This document shows positions 1 to 8,746 of a DNA stretch of 35,148 nt, one piece after another. Numbering within the stretch: the first letter of the stretch is position 1; each line of letters opens with the position of its first letter. The stretch lies in contig CAJFOJ010000018.1 of the NCBI GenBank assembly GCA_904396495.1, positions 1 to 35,148 of the forward strand, given 5' to 3'. The notes under the pieces were generated by a model. The model did no database searches. It was not told the origin of the DNA and saw only the letters and a program-made list of their open reading frames with translations. A program made the translations under genes and the position numbers. This stretch comes from an uncultured Oscillospiraceae bacterium (lineage in GTDB: Bacteria > Bacillota > Clostridia > Oscillospirales > Ruminococcaceae).

Positions 1-258
1 GCGAGGTGTCCCTCGCTGGGAAGAACAGGTAAAGGTCTACGTACTGGAGCGGGACGGTGAAGACAAAGTCGTCATCCTAGCCTGATTTCCCGCGAGGTGT
101 CCCTCGCTGGGAAGAACAGGTAAAAGTTTACGTACAGGAACGGGACGGTGAAGACAAAGTCGTCATCCTAGCCTGACTTCCCGCGAGGTGTCCCTCGCTG
201 GGAAGAACAGGTAAAGGTCTACGTACTGGAGCGGGACGGAGAGGACAAAGTCGTCATC
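1..258. repeat. 91-bp tandem repeat, 2.8 copies
   Basis: Copies start at 1, 92 and 183. The third matches up to about 258 and then diverges. Each unit holds an inverted repeat (GCGAGG, loop TGTC, CCTCGC) that extends into flanking TTCCC/GGGAA. The period is 91, not a multiple of three, so the copies cannot form one long reading frame. The few differences between copies fall almost only at third codon positions of the frame ending in KVVILA-stop: AAG/AAA, GTC/GTT, GAG/GAA, GGT/GGA and GAA/GAG are silent, and one CTG/CAG changes Leu to Gln. The repeats touch the window edge, so the array may be longer. It is not a CRISPR, because there are no unique spacers. Confidence 0.9.
2..85 (+). pseudogene. 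pyrR: 3' end of a pyrR-like gene (partial, repeated and disrupted)
   Basis: The frame from position 2 reads EEQVKVYVLERDGEDKVVIL, then Ala and TGA. This resembles the C-terminus of PyrR, the UMP-responsive pyrimidine operon attenuator and uracil phosphoribosyltransferase, which ends roughly PTSR-E-xVxVxLxExDGEDxVxI. A Thr-Ser-Arg-Glu stretch that would precede it is encoded at the junction between repeats, but is separated from it by about 17 bases of hairpin sequence. PyrR next to pyrC would be the normal context in Firmicutes. Only the tail is visible, so I cannot say whether an intact pyrR lies upstream. Copies 2 and 3 carry the same tail after the stop codon. The family assignment rests on about 20 residues plus context. 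Confidence 0.5.
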
Positions 259-362
259 AAGCCAATTATTTCCTTTACCTGCTGAGCAATGAAAAAAGCC
301 ATCTTGGTAGCTGACTCTAATACATCGTCTCTATCCCCTATTGCAAAGGAGTTACAAACAAT

Positions 363-1631
363 ATGCTTCTCATCAAAAACGGACATATCATAAGCCCTCA
401 AAACCATCTGGATACAATCTGTGACATTCTCATAGAAAATGGACGTATCACAGAGCTCAACGAAAACATTTCCGCCAACTGCGAAATCATTGACGCCGCT
501 GGAAAAGTCGTCCTCCCCGGACTCATCGACATGCACGTTCATCTCCGTGATCCAGGCTTTACCCACAAAGAGGACATCCTCACAGGCTGCGAAGCTGCGG
601 CAGCCGGCGGCGTAACGGCGGTGGCCTGTATGCCCAACACCAATCCCGCTGTGGACACCCCTGAAACCGTCCAGTACATCTTAGAAAAAGCAAAAAAAGC
701 AAAGGCGCGGGTCTACCCCGTGGCCTGCATCACCAAAGGGTTAAGCGGAGGCGAACTCACCGATATGGAGGCCTTAAAAAAAGCGGGAGCGGTAGCCGTA
801 TCCGACGACGGAAGGCCGGTCAAAAACGCCAAGACCATGATGGAAGGAATGAAGCGCGCCAAGAAGAATAGGCTGCTACCCATCTCCCATTGCGAGGATT
901 TGGACATCATTGACGGTGGCATTATCCACAAGGGAAAGGTGTCGGACGAATTGGGGGTCAAGGGAATGAACCGCGCCTCTGAGGACAGTATCACAGGTCG
1001 GGAAATTTCCTTGGCAGAGGCGGAAAACGTCCCCATCCACATTGCCCACGTGAGCACCAAAGGCTCTGTATCCATCATCCGGGACGCCAAACGCCGCGGC
1101 GTCAAGGTCACCTGTGAAACCTGCCCCCACTACTTCGTCTTCGACCATACAAAGCTCTATCAAAAGGACGCCGATTACCGGATGAACCCGCCTCTGCGGG
1201 AACCGGAGGACCTACAGGAAGTATTAAACGGTATCGTGGATGGCACCATCGACTGTATCGTCACCGACCACGCCCCACACACGGCGGAGGAGAAGTCAGA
1301 TTTTCTAACAGCACCCAACGGGGTGGTGGGGTTAGAGACCAGCTTTGCCGCCTGCTGTACCTACCTACTTCACACTGGCAAAATCAAACTTCCCCGCCTG
1401 GTGGAGCTGATGAGCGTTAACCCGGCAAAGCTTTTAGGCGTTCCCGGCGGCAAAGTGGAAATCGACGGCATCGCCGACCTTATGATCGCCGATCTCGACA
1501 AAGAGTGGACGGTGGAGCCTCAAAAACTTCACTCCAAGTCGAAAAACTCGGTATTTAAGGGGATACCCCTCAAGGGTAAAGTCCTCTGCACCATTTGCAA
1601 TGGGCAGATTACCTATCGAGAGGGTATTTAA
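363..1631 (+). CDS. pyrC: Dihydroorotase (class I)
   Basis: This enzyme interconverts carbamoyl-aspartate and dihydroorotate, the third step of UMP synthesis, in the cytosol. The 422-residue length is normal for the class I bacterial enzyme. The metal site is complete: H58-x-H60 in DMHVHLRDPG, Asp in SDDGRP (about 149), H176 in SHCED, H229 in HIAHVST, and the catalytic Asp in TDHAPH (about 302). The start ATG follows an AAAGGAG site 11 bases upstream. It is the first gene of the run pyrC-pyrF-carA-carB, with 38 bases to pyrF. The 104 bases between the repeat array and the start show no recognisable attenuator. pyrB, pyrK, pyrD and pyrE are not in the window. Confidence 0.96.
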   Translation: MLLIKNGHIISPQNHLDTICDILIENGRITELNENISANCEIIDAAGKVVLPGLIDMHVHLRDPGFTHKEDILTGCEAAAAGGVTAVACMPNTNPAVDTPETVQYILEKAKKAKARVYPVACITKGLSGGELTDMEALKKAGAVAVSDDGRPVKNAKTMMEGMKRAKKNRLLPISHCEDLDIIDGGIIHKGKVSDELGVKGMNRASEDSITGREISLAEAENVPIHIAHVSTKGSVSIIRDAKRRGVKVTCETCPHYFVFDHTKLYQKDADYRMNPPLREPEDLQEVLNGIVDGTIDCIVTDHAPHTAEEKSDFLTAPNGVVGLETSFAACCTYLLHTGKIKLPRLVELMSVNPAKLLGVPGGKVEIDGIADLMIADLDKEWTVEPQKLHSKSKNSVFKGIPLKGKVLCTICNGQITYREGI

Positions 1632-1669
1632 ACCGTACAAAATACAATTGAGATACAGGAGGAGTCACC

Positions 1670-2590
1670 ATGTCATTTGATTTGCTGATCGAGCGCATTA
1701 AGGAGCTCAAAAATCCCACTGTTGCGGGATTGGATCCCAAATTTTCCTATGTCCCTCCCTATATTCGGGACAGCTTTTTAAACGAATTTGACGATCCGCT
1801 GGAGGGCGCCGCTATGGCGGTGTTGGAGTACAACAGGGGGCTCATCGACGCACTTTGCGACGTGGTTCCCGCCATCAAGCCCCAGGCCGCCTACTATGAG
1901 CTTTACGGCTGGGCCGGGATGAGGACCCTTCAGGAAACCATCGACTACGCCCACCAAAAGGGAATGTACGTCATCACAGATGGCAAGCGCAACGACATCG
2001 GCACCACTATGGAGGCCTACGCCGCTGCTCATCTGGGCACGGTGGACATCGAAGGGAAAAAAATAGCCCCCTTTGACGGTGATGCTTTGACCGTCAACGG
2101 CTATCTGGGAAGTGACGGCATCACTCCCCTCCTAAAAACCTGCAAGGAGCGGGATAAAGGGATTTTTGTACTCGTAAAGACTTCCAATCCCTCCTCCGGT
2201 GAACTACAGGACAAAAAAATCGGCGAACAAACCGTTTATGAAATCATGGGGACGATGTGCGAGCATTGGGGCGAAGAACTTCCCGGCAGGTACGGCTACA
2301 GCGGTGTAGGTGCTGTTGTGGGCGCCACCTACCCGGAACAGCTGTCGGAACTGCGGGCCAAAATGCCCCACACCTTCTTCCTCGTCCCCGGTTACGGCGC
2401 CCAAGGTGGCGGCGCCAAGGACGTGGCCGGCGGCTTTGACAAAAACGGCCTGGGCGCCATTATCAACTCCTCCAGGGGCATCATCTGCGCCTACCAAAAA
2501 GAAGATTGCGACGAGCGAGAGTACGCGGCCGCCGCCCGACGGGAGGCCATTCGGATGCGAGATGACATTTCGCAGTATGTAAACCTTTGA
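1670..2590 (+). CDS. pyrF: Orotidine-5'-phosphate decarboxylase, long (type 2) form
   Basis: Decarboxylates OMP to UMP, the last step of the de novo pathway. At 306 residues it belongs to the longer subfamily of the decarboxylase TIM barrels, as opposed to the roughly 240-residue E. coli or Bacillus type. Visible signatures are VAGLDPK near residue 18, the catalytic Asp/Lys array DGKRNDIG (D104, K106, D109), DALTVNGYLGSDG, VLVKTSNPSS and the phosphate-binding FLVPGYGAQGG. The start ATG sits behind a very good AGGAGG site (1657-1662). It lies between pyrC and carA with short gaps, so it is almost certainly cotranscribed with them. Confidence 0.95.
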   Translation: MSFDLLIERIKELKNPTVAGLDPKFSYVPPYIRDSFLNEFDDPLEGAAMAVLEYNRGLIDALCDVVPAIKPQAAYYELYGWAGMRTLQETIDYAHQKGMYVITDGKRNDIGTTMEAYAAAHLGTVDIEGKKIAPFDGDALTVNGYLGSDGITPLLKTCKERDKGIFVLVKTSNPSSGELQDKKIGEQTVYEIMGTMCEHWGEELPGRYGYSGVGAVVGATYPEQLSELRAKMPHTFFLVPGYGAQGGGAKDVAGGFDKNGLGAIINSSRGIICAYQKEDCDEREYAAAARREAIRMRDDISQYVNL

Positions 2591-2606
2591 TTTGGGAGGG
2601 ATTCAT

Positions 2607-3719
2607 ATGATTACGACAGAAAAAAAAGCATGGCTACTATTGGAAGACGGCACCCTCTTCGAGGGTAAAAGCTTCGGAGCGGAGGGATCAGCCATTGGCG
2701 AGGTGATCTTTTCCACCTCGATGGCAGGATATCAGGAAGATCTGACCGATCCCACCTATTACGGGCAGATTCTCACCCAAACCTTCCCCTTGATCGGCAA
2801 CTATGGGGTCAATTCTGAGGACATGAGCTCGGATCGCTGTTACTTACAGGGCTACATCGTCAGGGAATGGTGTGACAACCCGTCAAACTTCCGCTCTGAA
2901 GGGGATATCGACCGGTTTTTGAAAGAACAGGGCGTTGTAGGACTCTGCGGCATCGACACCCGGCACCTCACCAAAATTCTACGGGAAAAGGGGGACATGA
3001 AAGGTCTCATCACAACCGAGGCTATTTCCAACAAAGCAAACGCTTTGAAAAAAATCTCCAAGCACACCGCGAAAAACGCCATCAAAGCGGTGACGGAAGG
3101 CACCCCGCTGGTGAGTGAAACGTCTCAACTGGGAGCAAAGGCCCAATTGCGGATCGGCATCTTAAACTTGGGCTGCTACGATTACCTGAAAACGGAAATG
3201 CTCTCTCGGAACTGCGACACAGTGATATTTAATCCCAATCAGCCTGTTTCCTCCATTTTCGACAATAAGGTCCACGGCATCATTTTGTCGGAGGGCCCAG
3301 GTAATCCGTCAGAGGACAAGGAAATTATCGACACCATACGGGAGTTGGCAAAAGCTGGCATTCCCATGATGGGCGTGGGACTGGGCCATGAGATGCTGGC
3401 CATCGCAACCGGTATGAAGTGCCGCCGGATGCACCACGGTCACAGAGGCGCGTCTCAGCCGGTGGTAGACACTTTGTCCGGCAAGACCTACATCACCTTC
3501 CAAAACCACGGCTACGCAGTCAACGAGGAGACAATTGACGACGACGTGGCTTTCATCCGCTACAAAAACGTCAACGATAATTCCTGTGAGGGGCTAAATT
3601 ACAAGGACATCCCCGCCATCTCCTTTCAGTTCAGGCCCCAGGGCGAAGGCTCGGAACAGGACACCGCTTTTCTCTACGACGAATTTATCGAAATGGTCAA
3701 GCGGCAGGCGGTTTTATAA
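2607..3719 (+). CDS. carA: Carbamoyl-phosphate synthase small subunit, glutaminase site lost
   Basis: Normally CarA hydrolyses glutamine and feeds ammonia to CarB. The 370-residue length and both domains are intact: N-terminal CPSase small-chain domain (GEVIFSTSMAGYQEDLTDP, PLIGNYGVN), then a class I amidotransferase domain. However, the nucleophile motif, usually G-x-C-L-G-H-Q, reads GVGLGHE (Gly258, codon GGA at 3378-3380). The usual HPE dyad reads RPQ (Arg343, Gln345; 3633-3641). All three catalytic residues are therefore replaced, and at least four base changes make sequencing error unlikely. The frame shows no stop or frameshift. I infer ammonia-dependent synthesis or a structural role. 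The start was set at the ATG with GGGAGGG upstream; an in-frame TTG at 2592 lies ahead of that site and is rejected. CarB follows. Confidence 0.93.
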   Translation: MITTEKKAWLLLEDGTLFEGKSFGAEGSAIGEVIFSTSMAGYQEDLTDPTYYGQILTQTFPLIGNYGVNSEDMSSDRCYLQGYIVREWCDNPSNFRSEGDIDRFLKEQGVVGLCGIDTRHLTKILREKGDMKGLITTEAISNKANALKKISKHTAKNAIKAVTEGTPLVSETSQLGAKAQLRIGILNLGCYDYLKTEMLSRNCDTVIFNPNQPVSSIFDNKVHGIILSEGPGNPSEDKEIIDTIRELAKAGIPMMGVGLGHEMLAIATGMKCRRMHHGHRGASQPVVDTLSGKTYITFQNHGYAVNEETIDDDVAFIRYKNVNDNSCEGLNYKDIPAISFQFRPQGEGSEQDTAFLYDEFIEMVKRQAVL

Positions 3720-3751
3720 CCGGAAATCCGACGCCATCGACATCCCTTGTC

Positions 3752-3792
3752 GGGGCCTTGCCTCCAGGTTATAAATTGGAGGCAAATGCCCC
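3752..3792 (+). other. Intercistronic hairpin between carA and carB
   Basis: TGCCTCCA (3759-3766) and TGGAGGCA (3777-3784) pair perfectly around a 10-base AT-rich loop. GGGGC (3752) and GCCCC (3788-3792) extend the stem across small internal bulges. No T-run follows, so it is not a terminator. It fills the 99-base carA-carB gap, which is unusually long for this operon. mRNA processing, stability or translational control are possible roles, but this is inference. Confidence 0.6.
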
Positions 3793-3818
3793 ATGTACAG
3801 AAAGGAAGGATAGTTGTT

Positions 3819-6800
3819 ATGCCATTGAGAAGCGATATTAAAAAGGTGCTGGTCATCGGTTCCGGCCCCATCGTCATCGGACAGGCCGCCGAGTTTGACT
3901 ACGCCGGCACCCAAGCCTGCCGCGCCCTGAAAGAAGAAGGGCTGGAGGTAGTGCTCATCAACTCCAACCCGGCCACCATCATGACCGACAAGGCCATGGC
4001 CGACAAGATCTACATCGAGCCGCTGACTTTAGACGTGGTCAAGCGGGTCATCCAGATTGAAAAACCCGACAGCGTGTTGTCTACTTTGGGCGGTCAGACC
4101 GGCCTCACCCTCTCGATGCAGCTGGCCAAAGAGGGATTTTTAGCCGCAAATGGGGTGAAGCTCTTGGGCGCCAACCCCGAGACCATCGACAAAGCAGAGG
4201 ATCGCCAAACCTTCAAGGACACTATGGAGGCTATCGGCGAACCCTGTATCCCTTCCAAGGTGGTCAACTCCGTTGACGACGCGGTGGCTTTCGCAGAGGT
4301 CATTCGGTATCCTGTCATCGTCCGGCCTGCCTTTACCTTAGGCGGTACCGGCGGCGGCATCGCGGGTAACGAAGAAGAGCTACGGGACATCGCGCGAAAC
4401 GGCCTCCGCCTATCCCCCATCACCCAAGTGCTCATCGAAAAGTGCATCTCCGGTTGGAAGGAGATCGAGTTCGAGGTGATTCGGGATCGCAATGACAACT
4501 GCATTACCGTCTGCTCGATGGAAAACTTCGACCCTGTCGGTGTCCACACCGGTGACTCCATCGTCGTCGCCCCTGCGGTGACCCTCTCCAACAAGGAGTA
4601 CCAGATGCTCCGTACAGCAGCCATCAACATCGTCTCTGAACTGAAGGTGGAAGGCGGCTGTAACTGCCAGTTTGCCCTATACCCTGAGAGCATGGAATAC
4701 GCCGTCATCGAGGTAAACCCCCGTGTTTCTCGTTCGTCGGCTTTGGCCTCTAAAGCAACCGGCTACCCTATCGCCAAGGTGGCCACCAAAATCGCCATTG
4801 GCTACACCCTGGACGAAATTATAAACGCCGTTACTGGCACCACCTACGCCTGCTTTGAGCCGGCAATCGACTACCTAGTGGTCAAATTCCCCAAATGGCC
4901 ATTTGACAAATTTGTCTACGCCAAGCGCACCCTGGGAACCCAGATGAAGGCCACTGGAGAGGTCATGAGCATCGGTACCTCCTTTGAGCAGGGGATCATG
5001 AAAGCGGTCCGGGGCGTCGAACTTGGACTCGACACTCTCACCCTGCCGGAATTTGAGTCCCTCTCCGACAAGGAAGTAGAGGACTCCCTCTCCATCGTGG
5101 ATGACCGTCGGATTTTCATGGTGTACGAGGCGCTAAAACGGGGCGTACCGGTGGAGAAAATCCATGAGATCACCATGATCGACGAGTGGTTCCTCTACAA
5201 GATGCGCAACCTCACCCAGCTGGAAGAAGAGCTCAAAAAGGGCAAATTGACCGACGAACTCTACCTCCAGGCGAAGAAATGGGGATACCTGGACTCCACC
5301 ATCGAGCGCCTCTCCGGCAAAAAAATCAAAAAACCTCGCTTTGCCGCCTACAAAATGGTAGACACCTGTGCCGCCGAATTCGAGGCCAAAACCCCTTACT
5401 TCTATTCTACCTACGACGACGAAAATGAGGCAAAGGAATTTATCGAGAAGCAAAACAGCGATAAAAAGAAGGTCATTGTCTTCGGCTCCGGCCCCATCCG
5501 CATCGGCCAGGGCATTGAGTTTGACTACTGCTGCGTCCACTGTGTTTGGGCGCTGAAAAAAGCGGGTTACGAGGCCGTCATCGCCAACAATAACCCTGAA
5601 ACCGTATCCACCGACTTTGACACCGGCGACCGGCTTTATTTCGACCCGCTGACCAAAGAGGACGTCCGAAACCTTATTGAAACCGAGAAGCCCTACGGTG
5701 TGGTCGTACAGTTCGGCGGCCAGACCGCCATCAAGCTGACCAAATTCTTAGACGAGCTTGGGGTCAACATCTTGGGCACCTCCTCCGACAGCATCGACGA
5801 GGCGGAGGACAGGGAGCGGTTCGACGAGCTATTGGAGCGCTGTGGTATCCCCCGCCCCAAGGGACACACCGTCTTCACCACCGAGGAAGCCCTCAAAGCC
5901 GCAAACGATTTAGGCTATCCTGTGTTGCTCCGGCCCTCCTATGTGCTGGGCGGCCAGAATATGATTATCGCCCATTCCGACAAAGACGTGGAGGAATACA
6001 TGGCTATTATCACCTCCCATGAGCTGGAAAACCCGGTTTTGATTGACAAGTACCTCATGGGTACCGAGGTGGAGGTGGACGCCATCTCCGACGGGGAGGA
6101 TTATCTCATTCCCGGCATCATGGAGCACATCGAGCGGGCCGGTGTTCACTCTGGAGACTCGATTTCCGTCTATCCCGCCCAGACCCTTTCTCACCATATC
6201 CGCCGCACTTTGATCGAGTACACCGGACGGCTAGCGAGGGAGCTTAAGGTCAAGGGCCTTATCAACATCCAGTACGTGGTCTACAACCACGAGGTCTACG
6301 TCATCGAGGTCAACCCCCGCTCGTCGAGGACTGTCCCCTATATCAGCAAAGTTACCGGTGTGCCCATGGTCGCTCTGGCTACCGAAATCATTTTGGGCAA
6401 AAAATTGAAAGACTTGGGCTACGGCACCGGACTCTACCCCGAAGGGGAGTACGTGGCGGTCAAGGTACCGGTATTCAGCTTCGCAAAGCTCACTAATGTA
6501 GACACCCTACTGGGGCCAGAAATGAAATCCACCGGCGAAGTGCTGGGGATTGCCAAACGGTTTGACGAGGCGCTTTTAAAGGGCCTAGTGGCCTCCGGCA
6601 ATCAGATGAAGAAGCCGGGAGGTGTCTTTATCAGTGTGAGGGATACCGACAAACAGGAGGTGCTGGAAGTAGCCGACAAGTTCGAGTCCATGGGCTTTAC
6701 CATCTACGCTACCGGCGGCACCGCCCAGCTTTTAAACCGCAACATGATCGCCGCCAACGCGGTGAAAAAAATTAGTGAAGATCGCGATAACAATGTGCTG

Positions 6801-7013
6801 ACCCTATTAGATAGCGGCAAGGTGGACTATGTCATCTCCACCTCGGAAAAGGGCCGCCAGCCCGCACGGGACAGCGTGAAAATCCGTCGGAAAGCGGTGG
6901 AACGGTCCATTGTCTGCCTCACCTCCATCGACACGGCTAACGCCATCGCGGACGTGCTCGCCATGGACAAGACCATCGACGATGTAGAGCTGATTGACAT
7001 TACGAAAATTTAG
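3819..7013 (+). CDS. carB: Carbamoyl-phosphate synthase large subunit
   Basis: Makes carbamoyl phosphate from bicarbonate, ammonia and two ATP. It has 1064 residues, the normal size, with the duplicated architecture. The first ATP-grasp half carries GSGPIVIGQAAEFDYAGTQA, RPAFTLGGTGGG and NPRVSRSSALASKATG. An oligomerisation linker follows, then a second half with GSGPIRIGQGIEFDYCCVH, RPSYVLGGQ and NPRSSRTVP. The C-terminal MGS-like allosteric domain holds TGGTAQ and an intact KIRRKAVE stretch. The RPSYVLGG motif is followed by Gln-Asn where E. coli has Arg-Ala. The ATG has AAAGGAAGG about 9 bases upstream; an in-frame TTG at 3747 lies before the intercistronic hairpin and lacks a site. It is the last gene of the operon. 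Because the partner CarA lacks its glutaminase residues, the ammonia source is in doubt. Confidence 0.97.
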   Translation: MPLRSDIKKVLVIGSGPIVIGQAAEFDYAGTQACRALKEEGLEVVLINSNPATIMTDKAMADKIYIEPLTLDVVKRVIQIEKPDSVLSTLGGQTGLTLSMQLAKEGFLAANGVKLLGANPETIDKAEDRQTFKDTMEAIGEPCIPSKVVNSVDDAVAFAEVIRYPVIVRPAFTLGGTGGGIAGNEEELRDIARNGLRLSPITQVLIEKCISGWKEIEFEVIRDRNDNCITVCSMENFDPVGVHTGDSIVVAPAVTLSNKEYQMLRTAAINIVSELKVEGGCNCQFALYPESMEYAVIEVNPRVSRSSALASKATGYPIAKVATKIAIGYTLDEIINAVTGTTYACFEPAIDYLVVKFPKWPFDKFVYAKRTLGTQMKATGEVMSIGTSFEQGIMKAVRGVELGLDTLTLPEFESLSDKEVEDSLSIVDDRRIFMVYEALKRGVPVEKIHEITMIDEWFLYKMRNLTQLEEELKKGKLTDELYLQAKKWGYLDSTIERLSGKKIKKPRFAAYKMVDTCAAEFEAKTPYFYSTYDDENEAKEFIEKQNSDKKKVIVFGSGPIRIGQGIEFDYCCVHCVWALKKAGYEAVIANNNPETVSTDFDTGDRLYFDPLTKEDVRNLIETEKPYGVVVQFGGQTAIKLTKFLDELGVNILGTSSDSIDEAEDRERFDELLERCGIPRPKGHTVFTTEEALKAANDLGYPVLLRPSYVLGGQNMIIAHSDKDVEEYMAIITSHELENPVLIDKYLMGTEVEVDAISDGEDYLIPGIMEHIERAGVHSGDSISVYPAQTLSHHIRRTLIEYTGRLARELKVKGLINIQYVVYNHEVYVIEVNPRSSRTVPYISKVTGVPMVALATEIILGKKLKDLGYGTGLYPEGEYVAVKVPVFSFAKLTNVDTLLGPEMKSTGEVLGIAKRFDEALLKGLVASGNQMKKPGGVFISVRDTDKQEVLEVADKFESMGFTIYATGGTAQLLNRNMIAANAVKKISEDRDNNVLTLLDSGKVDYVISTSEKGRQPARDSVKIRRKAVERSIVCLTSIDTANAIADVLAMDKTIDDVELIDITKI

Positions 7014-7016
7014 AGT

Positions 7017-7056
7017 AAAAAATCGTCCCCGGCATAAATGCCGGGGACGATTTTTT
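7017..7056. terminator. Bidirectional terminator between carB and gltX
   Basis: An 18-base perfect inverted repeat (AAAAAATCGTCCCCGGCA, loop TAAA) gives a GC-rich stem with a T-run on either strand. It sits three bases after the carB stop and 45 bases after the end of convergent gltX, so it can serve both. Confidence 0.93.
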
Positions 7057-7101
7057 ATACCGATAGTGGCCGTACGCCACAAATCCGTTTACCCAAAACA
7101 A

Positions 7102-8568
7102 TTAAGCTAAAGCCTTTTCCAGTTTTTCGATGCCCACTTTGATACGTCTGAGGGTCTCGTCCTTGCCAATGATTTCGCTGAGCTCCACACCGCCGCCGGG
7201 GGTGAACTGCTTGCCGGAGACAGCTACACGAAGCGGCCAGAGAATGCGACCATTTTTCACCTCAAGTTTTTCGATGAGAGCAAACAAAGCGTTGTGGATG
7301 TTGTCGAGATTCCAATCGGAGATGCCCTCCAAGACCGGGAGGATCTCTTTTAAGGCCTCCAGGGAATTCTCGGAATTTGTTTTCATCTTTTTGTGGGTGT
7401 ACATCTCGATGTCATAGTCGGGCAACTCGTCGATAAAGTCCACCTGCTCGGGGATATCGGTAAAGAGCTCGGTACGGGGCTGCAATAGCTCCGCCATCAG
7501 TTTCATATCGATGTCTTCCCGCTTACAAGTCTCCCGGATATAGGGGGTGGAGAGTTGGATAAACTGCTCGGGGGGCAGCTTGCGGATATAGACTCCATTG
7601 ATGGCCCTGAGCTTTTGGGTGTCAAAGATAGCCGGAGATTTGGAAATACCGCTCACGTCGAACTCCTGGATGAGTTCGTCCATGGTAAAAATCTCATTTT
7701 CCCCCTTGGGAGCCCAGCCCAATAGGGCAATGTAGTTGACGATGGCCTCGTCCAGATAGCCCTTGGCCGCCAAATCCTCAAAAGAAGCGTCGCCATTTCG
7801 CTTAGAAAGCTTTTCGGTAGCGTTTTTCATGACGGGAGGCACGTGGATATACACCGGGACATCCCAGCCGAACGCCTCATAAAGGAGGTTATACTTTGGC
7901 GTAGAAGAAAGGTACTCATTGCCGCGAACTACGTGGGTGATGCCCATGGTGTGATCGTCCACCACGTTTGCGAAGTTATAGGTGGGCATGCCGTCGGCTT
8001 TTATGAGAATCTGGTCGTCCAAAACGGAATTGTCCACCGTGATGTCCCCGAATACCTCGTCGTGGAAGGTAGTGGTGCCTTCGGTAGGGCATTTCTGCCG
8101 GATGACGTAGGGGATACCCGCGTCCAGTTTCGCCTGCACTTCCTCTTTTGAGAGATTGCGGCAGTGGCCATCGTACTTGGGAGCAATGCCGGAAGCCTGT
8201 TGAATCTTGCGGACTTCCTCCAGCCTCTCCTTGTCGCAGAAGCAGTAGTAGGCGTGGCCGCTCTCGACGAGCTTTAGAGCGTAGTCTTTAAACATCCCCA
8301 TTCGTTCGCTCTGGATATAGGGACCTACAGGTCCGCCGATATCGGGGCCTTCATCCCACTTTAGCCCAGCGCGGCGCAGAGTATTGTAAATGATGTCCAC
8401 CGCACCCTCGACGTACCGTTCTTGGTCGGTGTCCTCGATGCGCAGGATGAATTTGCCGTTATTTTTCTTCGCCAGCAAATAGGTAAAAAGCGCGGTGCGC
8501 AGGTTGCCGATATGCATGTAGCCGGTGGGGCTGGGGGCGAATCTGGTTCTCACTGTTTTGCCGTCCAT
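7102..8568 (-). CDS. gltX: Glutamyl-tRNA synthetase
   Basis: Charges tRNA with glutamate; class I synthetase, 488 residues, the normal bacterial length. It shows the N-terminal [14 protein letters not shown] (HIGH-type ATP site), [34 protein letters not shown] and the KMSKS-equivalent [11 protein letters not shown], followed by the helical anticodon-binding region. The start ATG is preceded by GGAGG ten bases upstream. The gene is monocistronic, convergent with carB and divergent from the MATE exporter. Whether it is discriminating or also charges tRNA-Gln cannot be read here, since no glnS or gatCAB lies in the window. Confidence 0.97.
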   Translation of the reverse strand: MDGKTVRTRFAPSPTGYMHIGNLRTALFTYLLAKKNNGKFILRIEDTDQERYVEGAVDIIYNTLRRAGLKWDEGPDIGGPVGPYIQSERMGMFKDYALKLVESGHAYYCFCDKERLEEVRKIQQASGIAPKYDGHCRNLSKEEVQAKLDAGIPYVIRQKCPTEGTTTFHDEVFGDITVDNSVLDDQILIKADGMPTYNFANVVDDHTMGITHVVRGNEYLSSTPKYNLLYEAFGWDVPVYIHVPPVMKNATEKLSKRNGDASFEDLAAKGYLDEAIVNYIALLGWAPKGENEIFTMDELIQEFDVSGISKSPAIFDTQKLRAINGVYIRKLPPEQFIQLSTPYIRETCKREDIDMKLMAELLQPRTELFTDIPEQVDFIDELPDYDIEMYTHKKMKTNSENSLEALKEILPVLEGISDWNLDNIHNALFALIEKLEVKNGRILWPLRVAVSGKQFTPGGGVELSEIIGKDETLRRIKVGIEKLEKALA

Positions 8569-8637
8569 CGAATGGTTACCTCCAATATCCCGTTTCTTTG
8601 TCCAAACGGGTTGTTTTCTTTTTTCAGTCTACCCCAT

Positions 8638-8666
8638 ATTTTACCGTTTTTTCTGGGGCTTGTCAA
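8638..8666 (-). promoter_or_regulatory. Sigma-A promoter of gltX
   Basis: Minus-strand TTGACA (8666-8661), 17-bp spacer, TAAAAT (8643-8638). This predicts a leader of about 60 bases. That leader contains a seven-pair hairpin (CCCGTTT/AAACGGG, 8589-8610) just ahead of the ribosome binding site. Confidence 0.8.
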
Positions 8667-8711
8667 GGAAAAGCGGCAGATAGAACACAGCCCGCCCAAC
8701 GGAAGCTCACA

Positions 8712-8740
8712 TTGACAAAAAATCCCCTGTTTGGTACAAT
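8712..8740 (+). promoter_or_regulatory. Sigma-A promoter of the first MATE gene
   Basis: TTGACA (8712-8717), 17-bp spacer, TACAAT (8735-8740), with TGG directly before the -10 box (extended -10 form). It is arranged back to back with the gltX promoter, the two -35 boxes lying 45 bp apart. Confidence 0.85.
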
Positions 8741-8746
8741 GACTAG

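Noticed and set aside
1..258. Possible CRISPR array
   Set aside because: The 91-bp units are contiguous and near-identical, with no unique spacers, and they carry a coding signature.
3747..3818. N-terminal extension of carB from a TTG
   Set aside because: It would be translated through the intercistronic hairpin and lacks a ribosome binding site. The ATG at 3819 has AAAGGAAGG and gives the normal N-terminus.
4094..4708. 204-codon minus-strand frame inside carB
   Set aside because: It is a long antisense shadow of a GC-rich conserved gene, with no family motif and no start signal.
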